From Nitrososphaerota archaeon (GTDB taxonomy: Archaea > Thermoproteota > Nitrososphaeria > Conexivisphaerales > DTJL01): a stretch of 46,872 nt of DNA. Positions 1-7,597 of this stretch are shown in pieces (the stretch's first letter is position 1; each line of letters opens with the position of its first letter). The translations under genes were made by a program, and so were the position numbers. The notes beneath the pieces were generated by a model. The model was not told the origin of the DNA, made no database searches, and was given only the letters and a program-made list of their open reading frames with translations. The DNA lies in contig JAJPJS010000011.1 in assembly GCA_021324115.1 (NCBI GenBank), positions 1-46,872 of the forward strand, read 5' to 3'.

Positions 1-728
1 GTCTGGCCAGACTGAATTGGTGTGTCATAATATTTCCAGGAAATTCCGTAGGCGGTCAATTCATCAGCCATAGTTTCGATATCCTGCGCCTCATTGATAT
101 ACGAACAGGTCGCGAGGGTCAAACTCTTCGTGACGGGGTTATAGCAAGATTTCTTTTCTTGTGCTGCACCTTGAAATATAGAAACCATCGGAGCGGCCCC
201 CGCAATCATGTACCAATGGTTCGGCTGGCTGTAACTTTTGACCGACGAGAAGAACTCATCAGCCAGAACGTAATGTTCGGCGTATGACCATAGGTTGGGT
301 ATTGTTTGATTGTTGTAGTAGTACATGACTGCCGGATTGTCATTAGCAGCTTTCAGAAAACCCTCTAATGTGCCGTTGCTATATGAAGTCCAGGTTGACT
401 GCCAATCATGCGGCAGGTCACCCGAAAGAGCTGGATCCAAGGAAAGTTGCGGCTTCTCGCACCCTTCTGCTGTATCGGACGGATTAATGTAAATACACAG
501 GCTGCTGTTGTATCCCACTTGTCCAGGGTAAGTCCAGAAGTAATTATCAAACGTTCTGTTCTCCTGCATTATTATGATTATGTGTTGTAACGGATCCTTG
601 CTTATCGAGGGAGTCAGGGCAGTCTCCACTGCATAGGTGATCAATAATGCGGACACAACCACTGAGGCAACAATAAAAGCAAGTTTTGGCTTACTGATTC
701 CAGCCCTTATAGCAGAATGGCCTCTCAA
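1..728 (-). CDS. Phosphoesterase of the phospholipase C / acid phosphatase family (3' end outside window)
   Basis: An open minus-strand frame runs from a TTG at 728 off the left edge, about 242 codons. It directly follows an in-frame TGA, so TTG 728 is the earliest possible start. The N-terminus is basic, then residues about 14-33 form one hydrophobic segment, so the protein is secreted or membrane anchored with its body outside. Residues 48-57 read IIIMQENRTF followed by DNYF, the signature of the phosphoesterase family (PF04185) that includes bacterial phospholipase C and AcpA-type acid phosphatases; the Glu-Asn pair sits at the metal centre. The motif NHWYMIAGAA further on also fits. The family cleaves phosphate mono- or diesters in the alkaline-phosphatase-like fold. 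The substrate cannot be told. The gene lies downstream of the HNH gene on the same strand with about 195 bases between. Confidence 0.8.
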   Translation of the reverse strand, partial: MRGHSAIRAGISKPKLAFIVASVVVSALLITYAVETALTPSISKDPLQHIIIIMQENRTFDNYFWTYPGQVGYNSSLCIYINPSDTAEGCEKPQLSLDPALSGDLPHDWQSTWTSYSNGTLEGFLKAANDNPAVMYYYNNQTIPNLWSYAEHYVLADEFFSSVKSYSQPNHWYMIAGAAPMVSIFQGAAQEKKSCYNPVTKSLTLATCSYINEAQDIETMADELTAYGISWKYYDTPIQSGQ

Positions 729-923
729 TCAATCATACTTGAACATTCTCGAATATAATCTTTGTATCGAATAACGAAGCAGAATCAATCGCTAGTTGTC
801 CATGATAACTCACCAGTCGGATAGTTATTGCAGAAAGGGCCGGAAACAAATCACTCAATGTGTAATCCGCTCCTTTGCTGAATACTTTGGGATGAATTTT
901 GGCTTGATATTTTGTAAAGCTGT

Positions 924-1658
924 CTAACTTATACCCAAACTTCTTTTTATCTTGTCTATTAGATTATTTCCGTGGTCAGGCGATCTTGGTCTCGCAGATG
1001 TCCTGCGCGGCCTTGTCCTTCTTCTTTGAGCTAGATACTTCTTTCTGGACGAAGCCGGATTTCCACGTTTATGAACTGAATTATGAGCAGCAAGCCTTGC
1101 ATTGTACTTCGTCTCCTCATTAATCGCGGCCTCCCTCTGCCCCGCCGTCGGCTTCCTATCAGCTATAATCCCCAAGTCGAAGACGGTGAGTTTGCCATCC
1201 CCATCGAGGTCAGTACTTTCTAGCGTCCCTCTCGTTTTGTGAATATTATAGATCAACTTGAGGTATTTTCCTTCCGCAATACGAGGAATATCATCATCAT
1301 CTCTTTGTTTGATTCTGATCCACCAGTAATACAGGTCTCGGTCTCCTTTAGAAAGATTACACTCCTTGCACACAGCTATCATGTTATCAGCGGTTTCCGG
1401 TCCGCCCTTAGATATAGGAATGATATGATCCATCTGTATTTCCGAAGGTGAGTTACAGTACACACAGGACTGTCCCCGCAGGATAGCATATCTGTGTTCT
1501 CTTGTTAAATTACTCCAGTTTATCCTGCCTTCCTTTAGCGATTTGAATCTCTCCATGATAAAACCGTAATTGTCCCGCCGGTTTGCCCGTTTAGCAATAA
1601 TCTTCGCATATCGATAAAAGATCAGGTCCCTGATGGTTTTCACGGCGGGTGGTGGCAA
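924..1658 (-). CDS. HNH endonuclease-like protein with an EF-hand (dockerin-type) loop
   Basis: The 244-residue product has a clear HNH nuclease core: Cys65-x2-Cys68, Asp77-His78 in MDHIIPISKGG, then Cys97-x2-Cys100 followed by Asn101 and Lys104. The two CxxC pairs would hold a structural zinc and the DH..N residues the catalytic metal. Residues 150-161 read DLDGDGKLTVFD, a textbook EF-hand/dockerin calcium loop, which is unusual next to an HNH domain. The C-terminal 50 residues are very rich in Arg and Lys and could bind nucleic acid. No signal peptide is seen. The start is a TTG at 1658. No methylase, integrase or toxin partner lies beside it, so a role in restriction, mobility or repair is open. 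Confidence 0.75.
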   Translation of the reverse strand: MPPPAVKTIRDLIFYRYAKIIAKRANRRDNYGFIMERFKSLKEGRINWSNLTREHRYAILRGQSCVYCNSPSEIQMDHIIPISKGGPETADNMIAVCKECNLSKGDRDLYYWWIRIKQRDDDDIPRIAEGKYLKLIYNIHKTRGTLESTDLDGDGKLTVFDLGIIADRKPTAGQREAAINEETKYNARLAAHNSVHKRGNPASSRKKYLAQRRRTRPRRTSARPRSPDHGNNLIDKIKRSLGIS

Positions 1659-2140
1659 ATCCCCGTTACCTTATCGTAAGTTCGTTGTTGCGCTATCTCA
1701 AAAGCATTTTGCATATCTGGGGGTAACTTTCTTTCTTGGTCATTAACCTCGACAAACAACGACCTGACGACCTATTTGGCACTAAACGTTAGACTCCTGC
1801 AGATAGTACTCTGCTAAAGACATTCGATTGTCTGCAGTGGCAGACCAAATTGGAGGCTCAAGAGGCTAAGAATCCAACATTGATCTAACGAATACTAATG
1901 GAGATCAAAAACCAAGCCCAATATTATGTTATTCTTTTCGAAATAAATGCTAAACCGATAAATGAGACGAAGCCCAGGGCACTAAAAGAATTGATTGTGC
2001 ACCATTTCAGGTTGAATCTTGATCAGTATCAATGAGTGTCTCTTTGATAATGCATCATACGTACTTTTCCCTCCCATCTCCAGTTGAACAAATCTGCACC
2101 AGAAAATTTATTCTATTTCTACCTGATGGGGGTGTCTCAA
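1659..2140. other. Gene-free stretch of about 480 bases
   Basis: No convincing coding frame or RNA gene is seen between the HNH gene and the HAD hydrolase, which are transcribed divergently, so promoters for both should lie here. A 7-base inverted pair, CTGCAGA and TCTGCAG, occurs around 1797-1840, but its spacing makes a regulatory role doubtful. Confidence 0.4.
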
Positions 2141-2869
2141 ATGATAAATGTTGCGATCTTTGATTACGGTGGTACTCTCGTACGGAGCAGAGAGCCCTGG
2201 GATAAGGTAAAACCACGGGCGGTGCAAGCGACCTACAAAGTTTTTCTAGAAAGGGGTCTTAAAATACCGCCGGATGATTTCATTTCACGAGAAGCTTCCC
2301 TTTTCAATGAATTAGGAAAAGTTGAAACCGAAGAGAGCAGGGACATCCCCGACTCCGAAAAGTACGACAGATTTGTCGCGGATTTATTTCCAGATCAACA
2401 AGACAGCTGGAAGAAGGAGACATCCAGGAGAGCCACGGAAGCATTTTGGAGAGTTGTTGTCGAAAATTACGCAGTTAGAGACGACGCATACTATACTCTA
2501 GAACGCCTGAAAACAATGGGATTTCGAATGGCCGTAATTTCTAATCACCATAATCATGAGGCATTGCTTTCACATTTGAATCTAATAGGTTTGGATAGGT
2601 TCTTTTTCCCCATACTTTCATCATGTCAATTCAGTTTTAGAAAGCCCGATCCAAGAATCTTTAAGGTGTGCTTGGACAAGCTAGAAGTCAGACCGGAGAA
2701 TGCAGCATATATCGGCGACACTCCAAACATCGACGTTAAGGGTGCGAAGTTGACAGGAATGAAATCGATTCTGATAAGAGATTCACACATAGATGCTGAA
2801 AAAACCGACGAGCCTGACAGAATGATATCGAATCTGAACGAACTACCCGATCTTCTCTTGGAGCTTTAG
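2141..2869 (+). CDS. HAD-superfamily hydrolase
   Basis: The ATG at 2141 is chosen because the hydrolase motif begins only six residues later and a GGGGGTG Shine-Dalgarno-like run lies about 8 bases before it; upstream in-frame starts at 2084 and 2126 would add an unsupported tail. The 242-residue product carries HAD motif I FDYGGTLV (nucleophile Asp, but the usual second Asp is Gly), motif II Ser in VISNHHN, motif III Lys in FRKPDP and motif IV GDTPNID. A helical cap sits between motifs I and II. The missing second Asp of DxD, normally the general acid/base in phosphatases, suggests either a different acid or a non-phosphatase reaction such as dehalogenation. The substrate is unknown. It converges on the following minus-strand gene. 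Confidence 0.85.
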   Translation: MINVAIFDYGGTLVRSREPWDKVKPRAVQATYKVFLERGLKIPPDDFISREASLFNELGKVETEESRDIPDSEKYDRFVADLFPDQQDSWKKETSRRATEAFWRVVVENYAVRDDAYYTLERLKTMGFRMAVISNHHNHEALLSHLNLIGLDRFFFPILSSCQFSFRKPDPRIFKVCLDKLEVRPENAAYIGDTPNIDVKGAKLTGMKSILIRDSHIDAEKTDEPDRMISNLNELPDLLLEL

Positions 2870-2889
2870 GCTCAGTTTTATACACTCTA

Positions 2890-4398
2890 TCAAACCGCCG
2901 CATATTTTTCGTCGATCTCGGACGTGCGGTAGATTAGACCCTCCTTCACCAATGTTGCTAAGGATTGCTCAAATATGGAATCCGATATCTTAGGAAAGTT
3001 CTCTCTTATTTCTGCCCTTATTGAGTTTGGACGGTCTAAAATAAATCTCAGGATTCTTTTGGCTGATGGACTAAGATACCTTGCCTTTTGTTCCCTGGAT
3101 TTGTTCGGAAATCTTATATTCCGATCATTCCATAACTCAAATACGGATCGTCTAGATTCAAGAAAGTATCTAAGAGCTTCTCCTATCATTGTATCATCAA
3201 CCACAGTTCTGCCATCAGCCCTTGCCAGAGCCTTGGCCAAATGTACAATGGCTCTAGGCGTTCCGTACTCTGTATCAAGGTCGATCAGTCCAGCATATCC
3301 ATCGGAGTCATATTCCCTTCTTAGCTTCACCAACGTATTCACGATTTTTTTGTACCCATTTTCAGATGCATCGGTATCGAGCACCGGTCTATTAAGATGG
3401 GATACGATAAGGTATTTTGCTAGCTCGAGTCTGCATCTTCTTCTTCCCTGCGGGACACCAACATCCTCAGCAATAAATGAAGGCAGATCGGAGTATTTGA
3501 TCCATACTTCGTCTATGTTCTTTGGAGCCAGCGTCTCTGCAGAGATTCCAATAGAAAGCTCCAGAAGACCTTTGCTACCATTTTGTCTTGCTAACACAAC
3601 TTCTCTTCCCTTTTGAAGTTTCGAGCTGATGCCACTCATAACATCCCATGGAAAAGGCGAAATCTTGAATTTCCCCGAGTTCCTCGTGGGAATCTCAATT
3701 GTTGTCTTTGATGTCAGATCGCCAGGTAGCATTTCTACGATATAGTCAAGTAAATTAATTTGAGATTTTACGAACTCGTCTTCAAGTGGCAGAAGGGTAG
3801 CGGTAAGTCCCCCCATTCTGAATGGGTCGGATGGAGAGCTGGTCAGAGATATTATGAGGTCCTTGCGGAGTTGAGCAGGTGCGTCCGAGCTACTACCCAG
3901 AAGGCTGTCCGCCGCTTCATTCATGCCAATCTCCTGTTTGAGGATTTCCACATCAAGTCTGGACTGTCTCACATTTTCGACCATTATTTCATCTGATGCA
4001 AGTACATCACCTTTCTTTGGCAGCATTCTGTAGCCGGATAGCTCGACAAATTCATGGTCTGCCGGCAGATACCGACAATTTTCAGCATTACAGAGGATAC
4101 CGTAGCTAAAGGCCAGGCCTGGCCTCAGTATGAATTTCCTACCGCCCACTCTACTGACGTAACCTTGAAGATGTACAAGGGGGGCCTTTCTCAGCGACTC
4201 GTTGAACTCTTCAAGTAGCCGGATTTCCGTCTCCGCATAATGATGTCTCCAGCGTCTTTTATCTATTCCAGGCCACTCGTAAGCATACTCGTTTTGCAGC
4301 CTTCTTTCCTGCACAAGATAATCCCAGATATCGGGCAAATTTGTGTCAGGTCGAGAGGTGGAGGGATATATATATTGACCGGGCTGAGCGTCGTTCAA
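2890..4398 (-). CDS. MCM-like protein lacking a recognisable ATPase core (tentative)
   Basis: I do not firmly recognise this 502-residue protein. Residues 323-412 resemble the helical lid that follows the AAA+ module of archaeal/eukaryotic MCM helicases: LAKYLIVSHLNRPVL, then VKLRREY, then PRAIVHLAKALARADGR and DDTMIGEALRYF follow the order and spacing of the MCM lid. Residues 442-495 look like the C-terminal winged helix. Residues 22-150 could be the N-terminal helical and OB domains (VHLQGYVSRVGG, a Cys pair at 103/108, DEIMVENVRQ). However, residues 190-320 are far too short for an AAA+ core, and no Walker A, Walker B or arginine finger is visible. An inactive MCM paralogue or loader-like protein is the best guess. 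The start is TTG 4398, behind an in-frame stop; AT-rich TATATATA around 4437-4451 may be its promoter. Confidence 0.45.
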   Translation of the reverse strand: MNDAQPGQYIYPSTSRPDTNLPDIWDYLVQERRLQNEYAYEWPGIDKRRWRHHYAETEIRLLEEFNESLRKAPLVHLQGYVSRVGGRKFILRPGLAFSYGILCNAENCRYLPADHEFVELSGYRMLPKKGDVLASDEIMVENVRQSRLDVEILKQEIGMNEAADSLLGSSSDAPAQLRKDLIISLTSSPSDPFRMGGLTATLLPLEDEFVKSQINLLDYIVEMLPGDLTSKTTIEIPTRNSGKFKISPFPWDVMSGISSKLQKGREVVLARQNGSKGLLELSIGISAETLAPKNIDEVWIKYSDLPSFIAEDVGVPQGRRRCRLELAKYLIVSHLNRPVLDTDASENGYKKIVNTLVKLRREYDSDGYAGLIDLDTEYGTPRAIVHLAKALARADGRTVVDDTMIGEALRYFLESRRSVFELWNDRNIRFPNKSREQKARYLSPSAKRILRFILDRPNSIRAEIRENFPKISDSIFEQSLATLVKEGLIYRTSEIDEKYAAV

Positions 4399-4472
4399 GA
4401 GACAAGCTCAGGTGTAAATGATGGTCGAAAATCCTTGTATTATATATATAGTATAGTGAATATGTTGAAAGC

Positions 4473-4481
4473 CTCTATAAA
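4473..4481 (+). promoter_or_regulatory. TATA box for the 43-residue zinc-finger gene
   Basis: CTCTATAAA lies 25-28 bases before the ATG at 4502, the spacing expected for archaeal leaderless transcription. Confidence 0.45.
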
Positions 4482-4501
4482 TTACATTGTATTGATGATT
4501 G

Positions 4502-4633
4502 ATGATGCCTAAAATCCTGTTCAAATGCTCCCTGTGCGTCCAGGTGTTCGAAAGGGCCAAAGACGCTGAAATGCATGAGAAACTCGAACACAACATGATA
4601 GGGACTTTGGATACATTCGTCCAAACACATTAA
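4502..4633 (+). CDS. Small C2H2 zinc-finger protein, 43 residues
   Basis: This short frame starts with tandem ATGs at 4502 and 4505 and ends at TAA 4631-4633. The product contains one classical C2H2 finger: Cys9-x2-Cys12-x12-His25-x4-His30, with Phe7 and Phe16 and Leu28 near the usual hydrophobic positions. Single-finger proteins of this size are common in archaea and are thought to bind DNA or proteins. A TATA box at the leaderless distance supports expression. It lies in the gap between the divergent MCM-like gene and the DJ-1 gene; the AT-rich block at 4432-4452 separates it from the MCM-like gene, so the two may share a regulatory region. Confidence 0.6.
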   Translation: MMPKILFKCSLCVQVFERAKDAEMHEKLEHNMIGTLDTFVQTH

Positions 4634-4734
4634 CATGCCCTTATTCACAACCGATGCTAAAGTAGCATATCCAAGATTGGCCAATGTCCGTACCGTGAAC
4701 GACTGCCTTTCCCACATTATTCATCGCTCCGATA

Positions 4735-5325
4735 TTACTGATGTGGCAGATACTCCATCCTTTCACAGACTTCCATGGCAAACTTCTTACCCAGTTCGCT
4801 TCTTACAAGCTCCAGCCCGAGGTCGATGGACGAGGATATCCCTCCAGCTGTGGTGATCCTTCCGCTTCTCACGATACGCCTTGCCAAGACATTAGCCCCA
4901 TAAGACTCCAACTTGGTAAGGTAGCCATGGTGAGTCGTAGCCGATTTCTTCTTGAGCAAACCGGCCTTCCCGAGGACCAACGCCCCCGTGCAAACAGACC
5001 AGACCAGCTTGCCTTCATCATAGAATCCCTTTATTTTCCTGAGAATGTGTTCATCCTGTAATAATTTTGTAACACCACCATTTGTTGAAGCACCACCACC
5101 TGGCACAAACAGCAAATCGCAGTCAGACGACTTCAGTTCGTCCAAAACGGCATCAGGTTCAACCTTCATTCCGCCACTACAGATCACAGGATCATTCTCG
5201 ATACCGGCTAAAGAGTATTCAAAATATTTGGATTTGAGAATTCTGTTCGTGATCGCTAAAGGCTCTAAGAAACCAACGAAATCAAGTTCTTCAACTCCTT
5301 GGAACACACAAATTACGACTTTCAA
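4735..5325 (-). CDS. DJ-1/PfpI family protein, isonitrile-hydratase-like
   Basis: The start is taken as TTG 5325 because the first beta strand KVVICVFQGVEELD follows at once; an in-frame start at 5406 would add 27 residues without family resemblance. The 196-residue product has the DJ-1/PfpI fold: LLFVPGGGAS, the nucleophile elbow SVCTGALVLGKAGLLKKKSATTHH with its reactive Cys, and a late GGISSSIDLGLELV segment. The elbow and the ATTHH that follows are close to those of bacterial isonitrile hydratase and of GlxA-type regulators, but there is no DNA-binding domain here. Possible roles are isonitrile hydration, glyoxal or methylglyoxal detoxification, or chaperone activity. The gene stands alone. 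Confidence 0.8.
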   Translation of the reverse strand: MKVVICVFQGVEELDFVGFLEPLAITNRILKSKYFEYSLAGIENDPVICSGGMKVEPDAVLDELKSSDCDLLFVPGGGASTNGGVTKLLQDEHILRKIKGFYDEGKLVWSVCTGALVLGKAGLLKKKSATTHHGYLTKLESYGANVLARRIVRSGRITTAGGISSSIDLGLELVRSELGKKFAMEVCERMEYLPHQ

Positions 5326-5494
5326 CAAGAGGGTTTGACCATATGGTGATGTTAAAGTTATCCTTTTGATGACTTCAGTGAATAACGGGATATGTTGCAG
5401 AGACACTCATGTATGTAGTCTGGCGGGAGGACCCCTCACTAACCTGTTTTGGTAACAAATATATTTGCATCCTACACACGTTCCAGGGATAAAA

Positions 5495-6967
5495 ATGAAT
5501 GGGGAATTCGTGAACAATTCGAACTGCTCAACCGTCTTTGAATACATTGACAAACACAAAGCTGAACATCTGGAAAAGTTGAAAGAGATCATCAGGATTC
5601 CAAGCATAGCCGCGGAAAACCCGGATGGTGTACGCAGGTGTGCGGAATATTTGGAGAACCAGTTCAGGCTGCTCGGCTGCAGAGAAGCCAGTATTTACAA
5701 AACCAAGGGGCAACCCGTTGTATACGCTCACTATGATGCAGGTGCCAAAAATACACTGGCCGTATACCTGATGTATGATGTAAAGCAGGTTTCTGGTGAA
5801 AGATGGACTCTGATAAAAGATCCATTCAGTCCTGAGGTTGTACAAATGTCACCGTTTGGAGGAGTCCTCGTGGGTAGAGGCACAACAAACAGCAAGGGAC
5901 CACTAATGGCCTTTCTTAATGCACTTTTTTCAATCAAAGCCTCTGGGCTCGAGATTCCAGTTAATCTGAAATTCATTGCCGAGGGGGAGGAGGAGCTCGG
6001 AAGCACCCATCTGATAGATTTTATTCGAGAAAATCTGGACAAATTAAAGGATGTGGATGCAGTCTTTTCTCCAAGCGGATCACAGAGCATCAAGGGGGAT
6101 GTTACACTGACCCTGGGTTGTAAGGGTGTGACAGAATTTGAATTGGTATGCTCCGGGAAGAATTGGAGGCGCGGTCCAGTCGAAAGAGCAATCCACAGCA
6201 GCATGAACGCAATCGTCGAAAGCCCTGTTTGGAGGCTCGTACAGGCTCTAGCCTCCATGACGGACCCAGATGACCCATCGAGGGTTTTGATCAAAGGATT
6301 CTACGACAATGTAGCACCACCGACAAAGGAGGATCTCCTTTTGATTGAAGAACTTGCAAAGGTATATGACGAAGAAGCGGTCAAGAAGGCGAACGGTCTG
6401 GAACATTTTTACAATGACCTTCACGGCAAGGAGCTTCTGATGAAGGCCTTTTACACGACCACTTTAAACATACAGGGATTGTACGCAGGTTACACGGGTC
6501 CACTTTTCAAGACTGTACTGCCCGAGATGGCTGTTGCAAAGCTCGAATCCAGATTGATACCGAACCAGACCATGACAGAAACAATGGAGAAAGTACGAAA
6601 ACACCTGGACGAGCATGGATACCCAGACATCGAGATCAGGGAATACCCAGAGGAAAACGGAGTCGACGACTGGTCACGCACTGATCCAAAGTCCGGAATC
6701 GTTAAGATAACCATCGATACTTACAGGGAAGCTGGGTTTGAACCACAGGTCTGGCCCTACATGCTGGGCAGCGCACCGAGATACATGTTCACGAAACCCC
6801 CACTATCACTTCCCTTCATAGGTGCTGGGTTGGGACATGGCGCAAGAGCCCACGCACCGGATGAATATTATGTGATAGATGGTAACGACAAGGTCAAGGG
6901 ACTGGTAGACAGCGAGAAGTTTTATGTGAAATTGATGTTGAATTATTCAGACGGGGCGCTGAACTGA
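5495..6967 (+). CDS. M20-family peptidase relative with altered metal ligands
   Basis: ATG 5495 is preferred over an in-frame TTG at 5465. The 490-residue product has the whole M20 dipeptidase layout: an N-terminal helix with KLKEIIRIPSIA, the catalytic half with IAEGEEELGS, a lid with IHSSMN, and a C-terminal AHAPDEY. Three usual ligand sites differ. The HxD motif is Met93-Tyr94-Asp95 (MYDV instead of HYDV), the bridging Asp of RG..D.KG is Asn132 in RGTTNSKG, and the later Asp of the SD motif is Ser-Pro-Ser. The catalytic Glu pair in EEELGS is kept. I recall an M20 subgroup with MYD and N in these places, so this may be a real subfamily rather than a dead enzyme. The usual role would be removal of N-terminal residues from small peptides or amides. 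Confidence 0.85.
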   Translation: MNGEFVNNSNCSTVFEYIDKHKAEHLEKLKEIIRIPSIAAENPDGVRRCAEYLENQFRLLGCREASIYKTKGQPVVYAHYDAGAKNTLAVYLMYDVKQVSGERWTLIKDPFSPEVVQMSPFGGVLVGRGTTNSKGPLMAFLNALFSIKASGLEIPVNLKFIAEGEEELGSTHLIDFIRENLDKLKDVDAVFSPSGSQSIKGDVTLTLGCKGVTEFELVCSGKNWRRGPVERAIHSSMNAIVESPVWRLVQALASMTDPDDPSRVLIKGFYDNVAPPTKEDLLLIEELAKVYDEEAVKKANGLEHFYNDLHGKELLMKAFYTTTLNIQGLYAGYTGPLFKTVLPEMAVAKLESRLIPNQTMTETMEKVRKHLDEHGYPDIEIREYPEENGVDDWSRTDPKSGIVKITIDTYREAGFEPQVWPYMLGSAPRYMFTKPPLSLPFIGAGLGHGARAHAPDEYYVIDGNDKVKGLVDSEKFYVKLMLNYSDGALN

Positions 6968-7055
6968 GGAAGAGCCATCGCTGTTACCTGATGTTGATTC
7001 TATAACGAATCCAATTTATGAAGAGTGTGCGGGTTCGCACAGTGATCCGATTAAG

Positions 7056-7063
7056 CTTATAAT
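7056..7063 (+). promoter_or_regulatory. TATA box for the helical protein gene at 7084
   Basis: CTTATAAT is centred about 24 bases before ATG 7084, implying a leaderless mRNA. Confidence 0.5.
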
Positions 7064-7083
7064 CAACCCTACCCCACCAATTC

Positions 7084-7413
7084 ATGATGAGTTCCAAGGA
7101 AGTGAAGGAGAAGCTCAAGACGACAGTGAAGAGCGTGAAGGAACTTATGGAAGTGGTCGTTAAAGCAACTCATGCCGAAATCACCTCCAAGTCACCAAAA
7201 CTTGTGCACACACTGGATAGTTCCATCGATAAAGCATCAGGCGCCTTCACAGACGCACTCCGCACAATCGATAAGAGGACGTTGAAGGAACAACGCACGC
7301 TTCTTGAAGCATACAAGACTTTTCTGAATAAGCAGATAGAACTTCTAGACAGGAAATTGGAAGATATCTCTGGCAGCGAATCGAGTAGCAAGGCCTCTCA
7401 GAGCGAATCCTAA
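7084..7413 (+). CDS. Small charged all-helical protein of unknown function
   Basis: The 109-residue product is not recognised. It is rich in Lys, Glu, Ser and Thr, has no Cys or Trp, and can form long amphipathic helices: residues about 5-30 and 55-95 show heptad-like spacing of Leu, Val and Ile, so a coiled coil or helical bundle is likely. The last 15 residues are a Ser/Glu-rich tail that is probably disordered. No signal peptide or membrane segment is seen. ATG 7084 is followed at once by a second ATG at 7087; a TATA box at the leaderless distance favours 7084. It stands alone and converges on the zinc-ribbon gene at 7598. Confidence 0.7.
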   Translation: MMSSKEVKEKLKTTVKSVKELMEVVVKATHAEITSKSPKLVHTLDSSIDKASGAFTDALRTIDKRTLKEQRTLLEAYKTFLNKQIELLDRKLEDISGSESSSKASQSES

Positions 7414-7597
7414 AGCTGATTTGAATTACCTCAGCCATTTTTTGTTTCCTCTTTATACAGTTTCGGCCGAGCTTCTCGACCTAAGCGGATTCAAGGCAAA
7501 CTGTAAGATATGAAAAATTGGTATGTTTTGATGGTATACAAATATCATTTTATCCGAACGGTATAATTTGAACGCTGCACAATAAGCGGCGGTCGGT

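Noticed and set aside
1797-1840. Inverted pair CTGCAGA / TCTGCAG
   Set aside because: Each arm is itself nearly palindromic (CTGCAG), the arms are far apart, and nothing around them looks like a promoter or terminator.
2975-3616. A 213-codon plus-strand frame
   Set aside because: It is antisense to the MCM-like gene, Ser/Leu rich, and lacks any recognisable pattern; the minus-strand frame is longer and has domain structure.
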